In this document: piece by piece, positions 1 to 7,460 of the stretch
Layout: every line of letters starts with the position of its first letter
Numbering within the stretch: position 1 is the stretch's first letter
Source: Deltaproteobacteria bacterium
GTDB lineage: Bacteria > CG2-30-53-67
Direction of reading: 5' to 3'
DNA length: 39,742 nt
NCBI GenBank assembly: GCA_013151235.1
Contig: JAADIO010000055.1
Coordinates: 1 to 39,742, forward strand
Program-made: the position numbers and the translations under genes
The notes under the pieces: generated by a model
The model's input: only the letters and a program-made list of their open reading frames with translations
Told to the model about the DNA's origin: nothing
Database searches by the model: none

Positions 1-40
1 AGGAGTACTTTTTTTTCTTGACAACTGTCAACCATATCAG

Positions 41-92
41 CCTGTCGAACCATGAACGGAATCCGAAAAACGACTTTTTACGACACCATCAA
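41..92 (-). repeat. Half copy of a MITE-like repeat
   Basis: The reverse complement of this 52-bp stretch matches the left part of the element at 25094-25145 with only a few mismatches, including the core TCGTAAAAAGTCG and the word GGATTCCGTTCATGGTTCG. Only one terminal repeat is present, so this is a truncated copy. It carries no gene. Confidence 0.75.
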
Positions 93-239
93 GGTTTATT
101 GCAGAATCTTCGTCTTCGGGAATCTTCGAATCCGCACTCCCTCCATAATGTATCTTTATTGAAAGTAGGCGTGTATATTCCGTTCTGCTTTAAACACCTG
201 TCGCAGGCACGCCTTTCGAACTGGACTTGATCTGTATGG

Positions 240-423
240 TCCGAGAATAACAAAGTCTGCCCCCGGGAGGTTCGGATAGTTGCCCATACCGCTATACAGC
301 GCTTTGTCGATGGGTTAGAAGGTAACATTTCCATCGCCCCCCTACCACCCAAGCTACATGACTCCGGCTTTTACCATGACGGGACTTGCACCCGTTAGTG
401 TATGCCGCCCTTCGCCGGGCACG
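240..423 (-). mobile_element. Possible truncated 5' fragment of a group II intron
   Basis: Read on the minus strand, the segment starts GTGCCCGGCG and continues within 50 nt to CGGGTGCAAGTCCCG, a short hairpin-forming word typical of domain I of bacterial group II introns, which usually begin GTGYG. No reverse transcriptase ORF or domain V is visible and the sequence runs out towards the half MITE, so at most a 5' remnant is present. The short ORF across 89-352 on this strand looks like chance reading. The left edge is uncertain. The rest of 1-474 shows nothing else I can name. Confidence 0.35.
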
Positions 424-424
424 C

Positions 425-438
425 TCAAGATTAAAGAC
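425..438 (+). repeat. Copy of dispersed 14-mer repeat core
   Basis: The 14-mer TCAAGATTAAAGAC occurs here, at 1240-1253 and at 14385-14398 in the same orientation, and inverted at 1173-1186. The copy here and the one at 14385 share additional upstream sequence (TTCGCCGGG followed by ACGC), so the repeat unit is longer than the core. Confidence 0.6.
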
Positions 439-474
439 TTGATCCTCAATCTCCACTTATTCGTTTATAATTCC

Positions 475-503
475 TTGACGACAGCCCAAAGTTGTTGTAC
501 AAT
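475..503 (+). promoter_or_regulatory. Sigma-70 promoter of the toxin-antitoxin operon
   Basis: A -35 box TTGACG (475-480) and a -10 box TACAAT (498-503) are separated by 17 bp. Both are one base from consensus and lie just upstream of the antitoxin start codon at 536. Confidence 0.75.
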
Positions 504-520
504 TTACACATAATGTACAT
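495..520. promoter_or_regulatory. Two-site TGTACA operator (YefM/Phd type)
   Basis: Two palindromic hexamers TGTACA lie at 496-501 and 514-519, inside the larger palindromes TTGTACAA and ATGTACAT. The first overlaps the -10 box. TGTACA is the known core recognised by YefM antitoxins, so this is a good candidate for the autoregulatory site of the operon that follows. GGAGG at 524-528 serves as the ribosome binding site. Confidence 0.7.
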
Positions 521-535
521 TTTGGAGGTATCGTC

Positions 536-784
536 ATGATTACTGTAACTACAGCCGAAGCCAGAAGAAAACTTGCAGAAATCGTCAACAAGGTTAAGTA
601 TGGGAAAGAGCCTGTTGTCTTAACCCGAAGGGGCAAGGAAATTGTCGCTCTTGTTTCCATGGAAGAACTTGAACTGCTACAGTACATTGAAGATCGCATT
701 GATATTGAAGATGCCAGGAAAGCCCTTAAAGAGCCAGGTGAAAATATTCCGGCGGAAAAACTCTGGAAGGAGTTGGGGCTTTAA
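536..784 (+). CDS. Type II antitoxin, Phd/YefM family
   Basis: This 82-residue protein neutralises the toxin encoded immediately downstream and should repress its own operon. The N-terminal half has the Phd/YefM pattern: TVTTAEARRKLAEIVNKV, followed by LTRRGKEIVALVSMEEL, which is the usual DNA-binding fold with the strand that ends in a Glu-Glu-Leu helix. The C-terminal tail, rich in Glu and Lys, is the expected disordered toxin-binding segment. The start at 536 is preceded by GGAGG at good spacing. The stop is 3 bp before the toxin start, as in a coupled operon. The family call is firm; the biological name (YefM versus Phd or RelB-like) is not resolved. Confidence 0.92.
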   Translation: MITVTTAEARRKLAEIVNKVKYGKEPVVLTRRGKEIVALVSMEELELLQYIEDRIDIEDARKALKEPGENIPAEKLWKELGL

Positions 785-787
785 TTC

Positions 788-1054
788 ATGAAATATTCTG
801 TTGAGTTCAGACCGTCCGTTCTGAAAAGCTTGAAGCGGCTTCCCAAAAAGGATTTGCGACGAATCAAGAAAAAGATAGATGACCTTTCAGAAAATCTGCC
901 TGACCCTTCCATCACCAAAATGAAGGGAAACAACTCTTTCCACAGGATACGATCCGGCGATTATCGAATTATATATGAAATACATAATGATCGGCTATTC
1001 ATCCTCGTTGTAAAGATCGGTCACCGGAAAGACGTTTATACAAAACTCCGATAA
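788..1054 (+). CDS. Type II toxin, RelE/ParE superfamily (mRNA interferase-like)
   Basis: An 88-residue basic protein with the RelE/ParE fold signature. MKYSVEFRPSVLKSLKRLPK opens with the first strand and helix. The middle has KMKGNNSFHRIRSGDYRIIY, matching the typical L-x-G-x-x-x-x-R-x-R-x-G-x-Y-R-I-I-Y motif. The end, LFILVVKIGHRKDVY, carries the final strand with the H-R-K-D-V-Y ending common in RelE-type toxins. It is probably a ribosome-dependent mRNA endonuclease, given the Lys and Arg residues and the terminal Tyr; ParE-like gyrase inhibition cannot be excluded from sequence alone. It sits 3 bp after the antitoxin stop. The A+T-rich composition differs from the GC-rich genes that follow, which suggests transfer as a module. 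Confidence 0.92.
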   Translation: MKYSVEFRPSVLKSLKRLPKKDLRRIKKKIDDLSENLPDPSITKMKGNNSFHRIRSGDYRIIYEIHNDRLFILVVKIGHRKDVYTKLR

Positions 1055-1131
1055 ACTGCGTACCCTTTCGTGAAACGGCTTTGTCAATACCCCCCCCCTC
1101 GTGGCCGGGCTCTTCCCGGATTTCATTCATG

Positions 1132-1186
1132 CGCACGGAATAGGGACGGGTCTTCGCACGGAATAGGGACGGGTCTTTAATCTTGA
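1132..1186 (+). repeat. 23-bp perfect tandem duplication with REP-like inverted arm
   Basis: A 23-bp unit beginning CGCACGGAATAGGGACGGG occurs twice in direct abutment at 1132-1154 and 1155-1177. The second copy runs into GTCTTTAATCTTGA (1173-1186), whose exact inverse lies at 1240-1253, leaving a 53-bp loop. Such words commonly flank REP-associated transposase relics in deltaproteobacterial genomes, but no transposase remains here. Confidence 0.7.
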
Positions 1187-1238
1187 ATTTACTTCATCGT
1201 TCAGTATTCAATATTCTGTCCGACCCGCCCAACGGGAT

Positions 1239-1400
1239 ATCAAGATTAAAGACCTGGTACCAAATATCGGTACCAAATCTCCTCCCGGATCAACTGCCTT
1301 TTCAAATCCCCCCTATCCCCCCTTTCGCTAAAGGGGGGGAGCACAAGGTCGTGGGCTATCGTTTTGATCTTCGCCTTTTCCCCGTGCCTCCCCGCCTGCC
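1239..1400 (+). repeat. Dispersed repeat, copy A
   Basis: This stretch matches 14384-14480 over several blocks: the 14-mer core followed by CTGGTACCAAAT, then the block CGCTAAAGGGGGG, then GCACAAGGTCGTGG, ATCGTTTTGATCTT and CCTTTTCCCCGTG. Copy A also has a local duplication of GGTACCAAAT and an insertion rich in CCCCCCTAT that copy B lacks. The 1055-1551 gap contains no credible gene; the short ORFs in it read across these repeats. Confidence 0.7.
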
Positions 1401-1459
1401 TGTGCGTGTCCGCACCTGTCTGCGTGCGGGCCGCCCGCACAGGCAGGCGCAGACAGGTG
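1393..1459 (+). repeat. Overlapping strong hairpins upstream of the alcohol dehydrogenase gene
   Basis: Two perfect stems compete for the same bases: CGCCTGCCTGTGCG (1393-1406) pairs with 1436-1449, and CACCTGTCTGCG (1413-1424) pairs with 1448-1459, with an inner 6-bp stem TGCGGG/CCCGCA. They share positions 1448-1449. No T-tract follows, so this is not a standard terminator. It may be a repeat remnant or a structured leader. Confidence 0.6.
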
Positions 1460-1551
1460 TTCCCCGTGGTTCAGGTCACGATCGCTTTTCATCTTGATTT
1501 CCCCGACGCGGTCCCCTATGATGGGCCAAAATTTTCAAAAGGACCTGTATA

Positions 1552-2559
1552 ATGCAAGTGATGGCGCTTCATTCCCCGAAACCGGTCTCTGAAAATCCGC
1601 TGGTTCCCGAGGAGGTGGACCTTCCCGAACCGGGCCCCGGCGAGATCCGGGTCAAGGTCTCCGTCTGCGGGATCTGCCATACCGATCTTCATACCGTGGA
1701 GGGGGACCTGCCTCTTCCCAGACTTCCACTGGTTCCCGGCCATCAGGTCGTGGGCGTGGTGGAGAAGTCCGGCAAAGGGGCAAAACGCTTTGCCGAGGGC
1801 GACCGGGTGGGACTGGCCTGGCTCCATTCCGCCTGCGGCGCCTGCTCTTTCTGCAGCACGGGGAGGGAAAACCTCTGCGAATCCGGCCGATTTACCGGGT
1901 ACCACACCGACGGGGGATATGCCGAATATACCGTCATCCACGAAGATTTCGCCTACCGCCTTCCCGAGCGGTTCCCCGACGAGGCGGCGGCGCCGCTTCT
2001 CTGCGCCGGGATCATCGGCTACCGGGCGCTGCGACTGAGCGGGATCAAACCGGGGGAACGTCTCGGCCTCTACGGCTTCGGCGCCTCGGCCCATGTAACG
2101 ATCCAGGTGGCCCGGCACCGGGGATGCGAGGTCTATGTCTTCAGCCGGGGGGAAAAGCACCTTAAACTTGCGGAAAAGCTCGGCGCCTGCTGGACGGGAC
2201 GGGCGGAGGAGACTCCGCCTCACCTCCTCGACGCCTCCATCATCTTTGCCCCGGCCGGCGGGATCCTACCGGAGGCGTTGCGGGTCCTCGAAAAAGGAGG
2301 GACCCTTGCCCTGGCGGGGATCACCATGTCGGACATCCCCTCTCTCGACTATACAAAACATCTCTACTTTGAAAAGATGGTCCGCTCCGTAGCAAACAGC
2401 ACCCGGCAGGACGGGGAGGAGCTTCTGAAAATCGCCGGCGAAATCCCGATCGAAACGGAAACGACCCTCTTCCCTCTCCGGGAGGCAAACCGGGCATTGC
2501 AACAATTAAAGGAAGGAAAAATCAACGGGGCCGGGGTGCTGAAGATTCTTCCGGATTAG
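1552..2559 (+). CDS. Zinc-dependent alcohol dehydrogenase (MDR family)
   Basis: A 335-residue medium-chain dehydrogenase/reductase that should interconvert alcohols and aldehydes or ketones with NAD(P). The GroES-like N-terminal domain carries the catalytic zinc ligands Cys42 (in CGICHTDLH), His64 (PGHQ) and Cys151 (LLCAG). The structural zinc site is complete, with Cys95, Cys98, Cys101 and Cys109. The Rossmann domain follows, with LYGFGASAH at 174-181. The length is normal for the family. It resembles the cinnamyl-alcohol-dehydrogenase-like CAD2 group more than classical AdhP. The start has AAAGGA upstream at 1538-1543. It stands alone, 90 bp before the transglycosylase gene, so the substrate is not indicated by context. 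Confidence 0.93.
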   Translation: MQVMALHSPKPVSENPLVPEEVDLPEPGPGEIRVKVSVCGICHTDLHTVEGDLPLPRLPLVPGHQVVGVVEKSGKGAKRFAEGDRVGLAWLHSACGACSFCSTGRENLCESGRFTGYHTDGGYAEYTVIHEDFAYRLPERFPDEAAAPLLCAGIIGYRALRLSGIKPGERLGLYGFGASAHVTIQVARHRGCEVYVFSRGEKHLKLAEKLGACWTGRAEETPPHLLDASIIFAPAGGILPEALRVLEKGGTLALAGITMSDIPSLDYTKHLYFEKMVRSVANSTRQDGEELLKIAGEIPIETETTLFPLREANRALQQLKEGKINGAGVLKILPD

Positions 2560-2649
2560 TATTGCTATTTCCGGGTTTTTATTAGACAATATCTACAAGG
2601 CATTCAATCACTTCCGCTCGTATATTCATATTCTACAAAGGAACCCGTT

Positions 2650-4218
2650 ATGCCGAACCGGTCGAGACAATTGTTCTGCAGAATTCCCGTACTGATCCTT
2701 GTTTTCGCCCTGTTCGCCTGCACCCACCTCCCCGCAAACCGGAAGCATACAGCGTCATCCCTCTCCCCGGCGAACACCTCTGCGGCAAAAACATCTCCGA
2801 AAAAGGAGGAATCCCCCCCTCCGGTGCCGGAGATGACCGACCAGCAGCGGATCGACAACGCCTTAGACGCCTACGAGGCATCCCAGGAAGACTGGGACCA
2901 GGGACTTTTCGATGATGCAATCAATCTGCTCGACCAGAGTTACGACCTGATCCTCGACATCCCCGCCGACCACGATCCCGACATCCTGCAACAGAAGGAG
3001 GACCTTCGACTCCTGATCTCCCGCCGGATTCTGGAGATCTACGCCTCCCGTTCCGGGGCAACCCTTGTCAACGGAGACGGAGCCATTCCCCTGGTGATGA
3101 ACAAGTATGTCAAAGAAGAAATCAAACGTTTTCAAACAAAGGAACGGAAGTATTTTATAGAATCCTACCGGCGCGCAGGAAAATACCGGGGCTACATTGA
3201 AGAGGAGCTGAGCAAGGCGGGACTCCCGAGGGAACTGGTCTGGCTCCCTCTCATCGAAAGCGGGTACAAGGACCATGCCCTCTCCCGGGCCCGGGCGCTG
3301 GGACTCTGGCAGTTCATCGCCTCTACCGGGGCCCGATTCAACCTCAAACGGGACCAGTGGGTCGACGAGCGGATGGATTTCAAGACCTCCACCCGGGCCG
3401 CCATTGCATATCTTACGGCCCTTCATAACCTCTTCGGAGACTGGACAACAGCACTGGCCGCCTACAACTGCGGCGAAGGGAATGTCCTTCGAGCCATTCG
3501 GGAACAGCGGGTGAACTACCTGGACAACTTCTGGGATCTCTACCCCATGCTTCCGCCGGAAACCGCCCGTTATGTGCCCCGTTTTCTGGCCACCCTGCAG
3601 ATCGTTAAAGACCCCGCCAAATACGGGTTCTCTGAACTGAAGGAAGACGCACCGTTGAAATTCGAGGAGGTCACGGTTGAAAAAGAGATGAAACTTTCCG
3701 ACGTTGCAAAATCATTGTCAGTCCCAACCCGGACACTCACCATGCTGAATCCCGCCCTCCGACAGAAGGTCACACCGAACTATGCCTACCTTCTCCGTGT
3801 CCCGCAGAAAAAGAGGGATCTCCTGACGGCAAAACTGGATCAGATCCCCCGGTGCAGGCTGGTCCTCCGTACCTACACCACCCATCGTGTTCGGCGGGGG
3901 GAAACCCTCTCCCAGATCGCAAGGCGTTATCACGCCTCGGTACGGACCATCTCCCGTCTCAACCGAATCCACAACGTCGCTCGTATCCGGATCGGCCAAC
4001 GGATCCGCGTGCCCCTCCGTCATCCCCGCAGTCATTTCAGCACCCTCGCGAAAGCCTCTGCCGGAAATTTTCGCAGGTACCGCGTGAAGCACGGCGACAC
4101 TCTCTGGTCGATCGCACGAAAACACAAGACTTCCGTCTCCGTCATCAAGCGGATCAATGGACTTTCATCAAACTATTTAAAACCGGGACAGATCTTGAGA
4201 GTTCCCGTGGAAACGTAA
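2650..4218 (+). CDS. mltD: Membrane-bound lytic murein transglycosylase with LysM repeats (MltD-like lipoprotein)
   Basis: This 522-residue envelope enzyme cleaves the MurNAc-GlcNAc glycosidic bond of peptidoglycan and forms 1,6-anhydroMurNAc ends. A lipoprotein signal ends in LFAC at Cys24, so it should be anchored to a membrane on the periplasmic side. A helical linker is followed by the SLT domain at about 190-300, with the catalytic Glu203 in LIESGY, then ALGLWQFIASTGARF and AAYNCGEGNV. Residues 335-385 look like a weak LysM-like unit. Two clear LysM domains at about 411-454 and 477-519, each starting YxVxxGDTL-style, bind glycan chains. E. coli MltD has a similar arrangement and is about 450 residues, so this one is slightly long. 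It converges on the symporter gene. Confidence 0.93.
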   Translation: MPNRSRQLFCRIPVLILVFALFACTHLPANRKHTASSLSPANTSAAKTSPKKEESPPPVPEMTDQQRIDNALDAYEASQEDWDQGLFDDAINLLDQSYDLILDIPADHDPDILQQKEDLRLLISRRILEIYASRSGATLVNGDGAIPLVMNKYVKEEIKRFQTKERKYFIESYRRAGKYRGYIEEELSKAGLPRELVWLPLIESGYKDHALSRARALGLWQFIASTGARFNLKRDQWVDERMDFKTSTRAAIAYLTALHNLFGDWTTALAAYNCGEGNVLRAIREQRVNYLDNFWDLYPMLPPETARYVPRFLATLQIVKDPAKYGFSELKEDAPLKFEEVTVEKEMKLSDVAKSLSVPTRTLTMLNPALRQKVTPNYAYLLRVPQKKRDLLTAKLDQIPRCRLVLRTYTTHRVRRGETLSQIARRYHASVRTISRLNRIHNVARIRIGQRIRVPLRHPRSHFSTLAKASAGNFRRYRVKHGDTLWSIARKHKTSVSVIKRINGLSSNYLKPGQILRVPVET

Positions 4219-4286
4219 AAGGCAACGATCAGCGGTCAGCTTTCAGAAACTTCCGTATGTTCTTCACGGCCTTCATTTTGTTCAAT

Positions 4287-5513
4287 TCACGGCCGTCTCT
4301 TCTCCAGATGATCCACGACCGCCGCACCGACTGCGTCCCCCCAGACATTGACCATTGTCCGGCAACGGTCGAGCAGCCAGTCGACGGCGAGGATCATCCC
4401 GATCCCCTCGACGGGAAGCCCCACCGACTGCAGAACCAGGACCATCGTCACCAGTCCCGCCTCGGGAATTCCCGCCGCCCCGATGGCCGCGAGGGTCGCC
4501 GTGAGAAAGATCACCACCAATTCCCCGCCGCCAAGCGAAATCCCATAGCTCTGGGCAATGAAGATCGCCGCCACCGCCTCGTAGAGAGCCGTGCCGTCCA
4601 TGTTGATCGTCGCCCCAAGGGGAAGGACAAAGCCGGCGGTTTCGTTCGAGACCCCCGCCTCTTCCGTAACGCACTCCAGGGTCAGGGGAAGAGTGGACGA
4701 GGAGGATGCCGTGGCAAAGGCCGTCAGAAGCGCCTTGGCCAGTTGCCGGAAATACCGTCCGGGATTTCTCCCGGCAAGGAGATAAAGGATCATCGGCAGA
4801 ACGATCACTCCATGGATCGCAAGGCCGAGTACCACGGTGCCGACATATTTGCCGAGTTGTACCAGAAGGTCCCACACGGCTCCGCCGCCGCCCGTCGACC
4901 CGAGGCGAAAGGCAATGAGTCCGAAAATTCCCAACGGGGCAAAGTACATGATGCCGTGGACGATCTTCATCACCGCCTCGTTACAGGCGGAAAAAAACTG
5001 TGCAACAATCGTCTTCTCCTCTCCCAGCATGGAGAAGGCTACGCCGAAGAAAAGAGAGGCAACGATAATCGGCAGGATCTTCAACTCCATTGCCGCCTGC
5101 ACCAGGTTCGGATAAATCAGCCCGGTCAGGAGGTCAACAACGGAATAGGCTCCCTTTGTACGGACCGCCTCGGGGAGTGGTCCGCCGAAGGTCGGAAAAC
5201 CGACACCCGGTTTCAGAATCAAGACCAGAGCAATCCCGATCGCAACGGAAATCCCTGTCGTCAACATGTAGTAGAGCAAAGTTTTAATGCCCAGGGTCCC
5301 GAGACGGCGTACATCTCCCAGGCTCATAACACCCACGATAATCGAGGTGATGATGAGAGGAAGAACCATCATCTTCAGGGCGTTTAAAAAGAGGACTCCC
5401 AGCACCTCCGTATGGAGAGCTGCTTCAGGGAAAAAGGAGCCGAATGCAATGGCAAGAACGGCGCCCACCACAATCCAGAGAAGGAGGCCGGATCCACGGA
5501 CGGAAAGGTTCAT
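4287..5513 (-). CDS. Dicarboxylate/amino acid:cation symporter (DAACS family, GltP/DctA-like)
   Basis: A 408-residue inner-membrane transporter that would import acidic amino acids or C4-dicarboxylates with Na+ or H+. The family hallmarks are all present: the serine-rich re-entrant loop SSSSTLPLTLE, the following GAxxNMDGTALYE motif (here LGATINMDGTALYE), and hydrophobic helices throughout. The chosen start at 5513 follows GAAGGGGAAA. An in-frame upstream ATG at 5558 would overlap purN and adds 15 residues with no counterpart in the family. The gene lies 16 bp downstream of purN on the same strand, so it is probably the last gene of that transcript. Sequence alone does not say whether glutamate, aspartate or succinate/malate is the substrate. 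Confidence 0.92.
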   Translation of the reverse strand: MNLSVRGSGLLLWIVVGAVLAIAFGSFFPEAALHTEVLGVLFLNALKMMVLPLIITSIIVGVMSLGDVRRLGTLGIKTLLYYMLTTGISVAIGIALVLILKPGVGFPTFGGPLPEAVRTKGAYSVVDLLTGLIYPNLVQAAMELKILPIIVASLFFGVAFSMLGEEKTIVAQFFSACNEAVMKIVHGIMYFAPLGIFGLIAFRLGSTGGGGAVWDLLVQLGKYVGTVVLGLAIHGVIVLPMILYLLAGRNPGRYFRQLAKALLTAFATASSSSTLPLTLECVTEEAGVSNETAGFVLPLGATINMDGTALYEAVAAIFIAQSYGISLGGGELVVIFLTATLAAIGAAGIPEAGLVTMVLVLQSVGLPVEGIGMILAVDWLLDRCRTMVNVWGDAVGAAVVDHLEKRRP

Positions 5514-5529
5514 AAAATTATTTTCCCCT

Positions 5530-6219
5530 TCAATCCTTCCCGGTCGAGGAGGCGGCATCCGACACAGGGGGCGGGTTTATCATGGTTTGATCGACATCAG
5601 GGCGGGAATGAAAAATTCGTACGCGGCGCCCTTCGATCTTCAGGCGCCCTTCCGCAAAGAGACGAATCGCCTCGGGATAGATCCGGTGTTCCTGCCGCAG
5701 GATCCGGGTCCCCAGGCTCTTCCCATCATCGTCCGGAAGGACGGGCACCACGGCCTGAATGATAATCGGCCCCGAGTCCATCCCTTCATCAACAAAATGG
5801 ACGGTACATCCCGAGAAGCGGACTCCATAGTCGGCGGCCTTGGTCTGCACATGGATTCCGGGAAATGCCGGGAGGAGGGCGGGATGGATGTTCATGATCC
5901 GACCGGGGAAGGCCCGGACAAAGTCCGGTGAGATAATCCGCATGTAGCCGGCGAGGATCACCAGTTCAACCCGGGCCTCCTTCAGGGCTGCAATCATTGC
6001 CCGGTCGTGATCCTCCCGCTTTCTGAAATCCGCCGGCATGATGATCCGCCGGGGGATCCCATGCCGCTCCGCCCGGTCCAAGACGCCGGCATCCGGATTG
6101 TCCGTCAGGAGAAGAACCATTTCGGCAGGCAGTCTCCCCGCCTCAATCTGATCAATAATCGACTGGACATTGGAACCACCGCCCGAGGCAAGAGCGCCGA
6201 TCCGGAGTTTTCCCGTCAT
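5530..6219 (-). CDS. purN: Phosphoribosylglycinamide formyltransferase (GAR transformylase)
   Basis: PurN transfers a formyl group from 10-formyltetrahydrofolate to GAR, the third step of purine synthesis. The glycine-rich SGGGSN loop lies at residues 12-17. The catalytic trio is present as Asn110 and His112 (in [13 protein letters not shown]) and Asp148 (in MDSGP), equivalent to Asn106, His108 and Asp144 of the E. coli enzyme. At 229 residues it is slightly longer than usual, because the C-terminal tail extends past the core with a Pro-rich end. Its ATG overlaps the purM stop by 4 bp (ATGA), so translation is coupled. Confidence 0.96.
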   Translation of the reverse strand: MTGKLRIGALASGGGSNVQSIIDQIEAGRLPAEMVLLLTDNPDAGVLDRAERHGIPRRIIMPADFRKREDHDRAMIAALKEARVELVILAGYMRIISPDFVRAFPGRIMNIHPALLPAFPGIHVQTKAADYGVRFSGCTVHFVDEGMDSGPIIIQAVVPVLPDDDGKSLGTRILRQEHRIYPEAIRLFAEGRLKIEGRRVRIFHSRPDVDQTMINPPPVSDAASSTGKD

Positions 6220-7253
6220 CGGAAGTGTACCTCCCCCTTCCCTTTGCGAATCTCCCCAATTTTCCAGGCGGACGTTCCCAACTCTTCCAAGTCTGCCAGA
6301 ACATCCTGCGCATCCTCCGGAGAAACAATCAGTACAAAACCGATTCCCATATTGAAGGTACGGTACATCTCCTCTTCCGGAACATGGCCGTGCCCGGCCA
6401 GCCAGGGAAAAACCGGCGGGATTTCCCAGCTCCCACGCTGCAACTCCACGGTACAGCCCTCCGGCAGCACCCGGGGAAGATTTCCGGGCAGCCCCCCCCC
6501 GGTGATGTGAGACAATCCCTTGAGATCGTACCGATCCAGGAGAGGCAGAACGGTCTTCACATAGATCTCCGTCGGTTCCAGCAGGACCTCGCCGTAAGGA
6601 CGGTCAAAAGGGGCGGCTTCCCGGTTCAGGTCGACCCCCATCCGGTCCAAAACAATCTTACGCACAAGGGAATAACCGTTGCTGTGAATCCCTGTTGAAG
6701 CAAGACCAAGGACCTGATCGCCCGGAACAACGGCGGACCCGTCGATGATCCGGGAACGCTCCACCACCCCCACGGCAAAACCGGCCAGGTCGTACTCTTC
6801 ATTACCGTAGAAATCAGGCATCTCCGCCGTCTCCCCGCCGATCAGGGCGCACCCCGCCTGCCGGCACCCCTCCACAATCCCTTTCACCACATCAGCGCTC
6901 CGTTTGACTTTCAGCCTCCCCGTCGCCAGGTAGTCGAGAAAGAAGAGGGGTCGCGCCCCGGAGACAAGAATATCGTTGACGCACATGGCAACAAGATCGA
7001 TCCCGATCGTATCGTGACGTCCCGTGAGGAAGGCAAGCTTCAGTTTCGTCCCTACACCGTCCGTCCCGGAGACCAGGACAGGTTCCCTGTACCGGCCCGG
7101 CTCCAGGGCAAAGAGTCCGCCGAAACCGCCGAGGCCGGTCATCACCTCCGGACCGAAGGTCGTCTTGACCATCGGAGCAATCGCCCGGACAAAGGCCTCG
7201 CCCGCATCGATATCGACACCGGCATCTTTATAAGTCAGTTTTTTTCCGGTCAT
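6216..7253 (-). CDS. purM: Phosphoribosylformylglycinamidine cyclo-ligase (AIR synthetase)
   Basis: PurM closes the imidazole ring, converting FGAM and ATP to AIR in purine synthesis. The 345-residue length is standard. Recognisable segments are [15 protein letters not shown] at the N-terminus, [30 protein letters not shown] (the ATP/phosphate-binding strand), [32 protein letters not shown] and [22 protein letters not shown] stands 5 bases before the start. The gene is upstream of purN in a purM-purN unit as in E. coli. The 207 bp separating it from the kinase gene upstream are filled by repeats, which probably separates the two transcription units. Confidence 0.97.
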   Translation of the reverse strand: MTGKKLTYKDAGVDIDAGEAFVRAIAPMVKTTFGPEVMTGLGGFGGLFALEPGRYREPVLVSGTDGVGTKLKLAFLTGRHDTIGIDLVAMCVNDILVSGARPLFFLDYLATGRLKVKRSADVVKGIVEGCRQAGCALIGGETAEMPDFYGNEEYDLAGFAVGVVERSRIIDGSAVVPGDQVLGLASTGIHSNGYSLVRKIVLDRMGVDLNREAAPFDRPYGEVLLEPTEIYVKTVLPLLDRYDLKGLSHITGGGLPGNLPRVLPEGCTVELQRGSWEIPPVFPWLAGHGHVPEEEMYRTFNMGIGFVLIVSPEDAQDVLADLEELGTSAWKIGEIRKGKGEVHFR

Positions 7254-7255
7254 TG

Positions 7256-7460
7256 CAACTCCTGTTCTTTCTCTTCGAGCTTTGTGCCTCTGTGCCTCGG
7301 CATCTTTATGTCTTTATCCCCGTGCTCTCCGCCTGATCCGTGGTGAATCGCTTTTGACTTTGGCCTTGCCTTTTCTTCAAGATCTTCATGTCCTTCATGG
7401 TGAAGCTTTTCAGCCTTTGATTTTACTCTGTGCCCCTTTGCCTTTGTGCCCGGCTTCTCG
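7256..7460. repeat. Dispersed GTG/CCCC-rich intergenic repeat, locus 2
   Basis: The gap between purM and the hybrid kinase is made of short recurring words: TTTGTGCCTCTGTGCC, CTTTATGTCTTTATCCCCG, TCCGTGGTGAATCGCTTTTG and CTTCATGTCCTTCATGGTGA. The same words reappear at 14465-14600, and in both orientations at 38290-38640. No gene is supported here. Confidence 0.6.

Noticed and set aside
89-352. 87-codon minus-strand frame with four cysteines
   Set aside because: It ends within the half MITE, begins inside the possible intron remnant and has no ribosome binding site.
1183-1552. Short frames between the toxin gene and the alcohol dehydrogenase
   Set aside because: All translate the repeat block and hairpins; no homology-like pattern and no start signals.
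3852-5387. 511-codon plus-strand frame across the end of mltD and gltP
   Set aside because: Overlaps the LysM domains of mltD in another frame and the whole of the symporter gene on the other strand; low-complexity Arg/Asp/His-rich translation.
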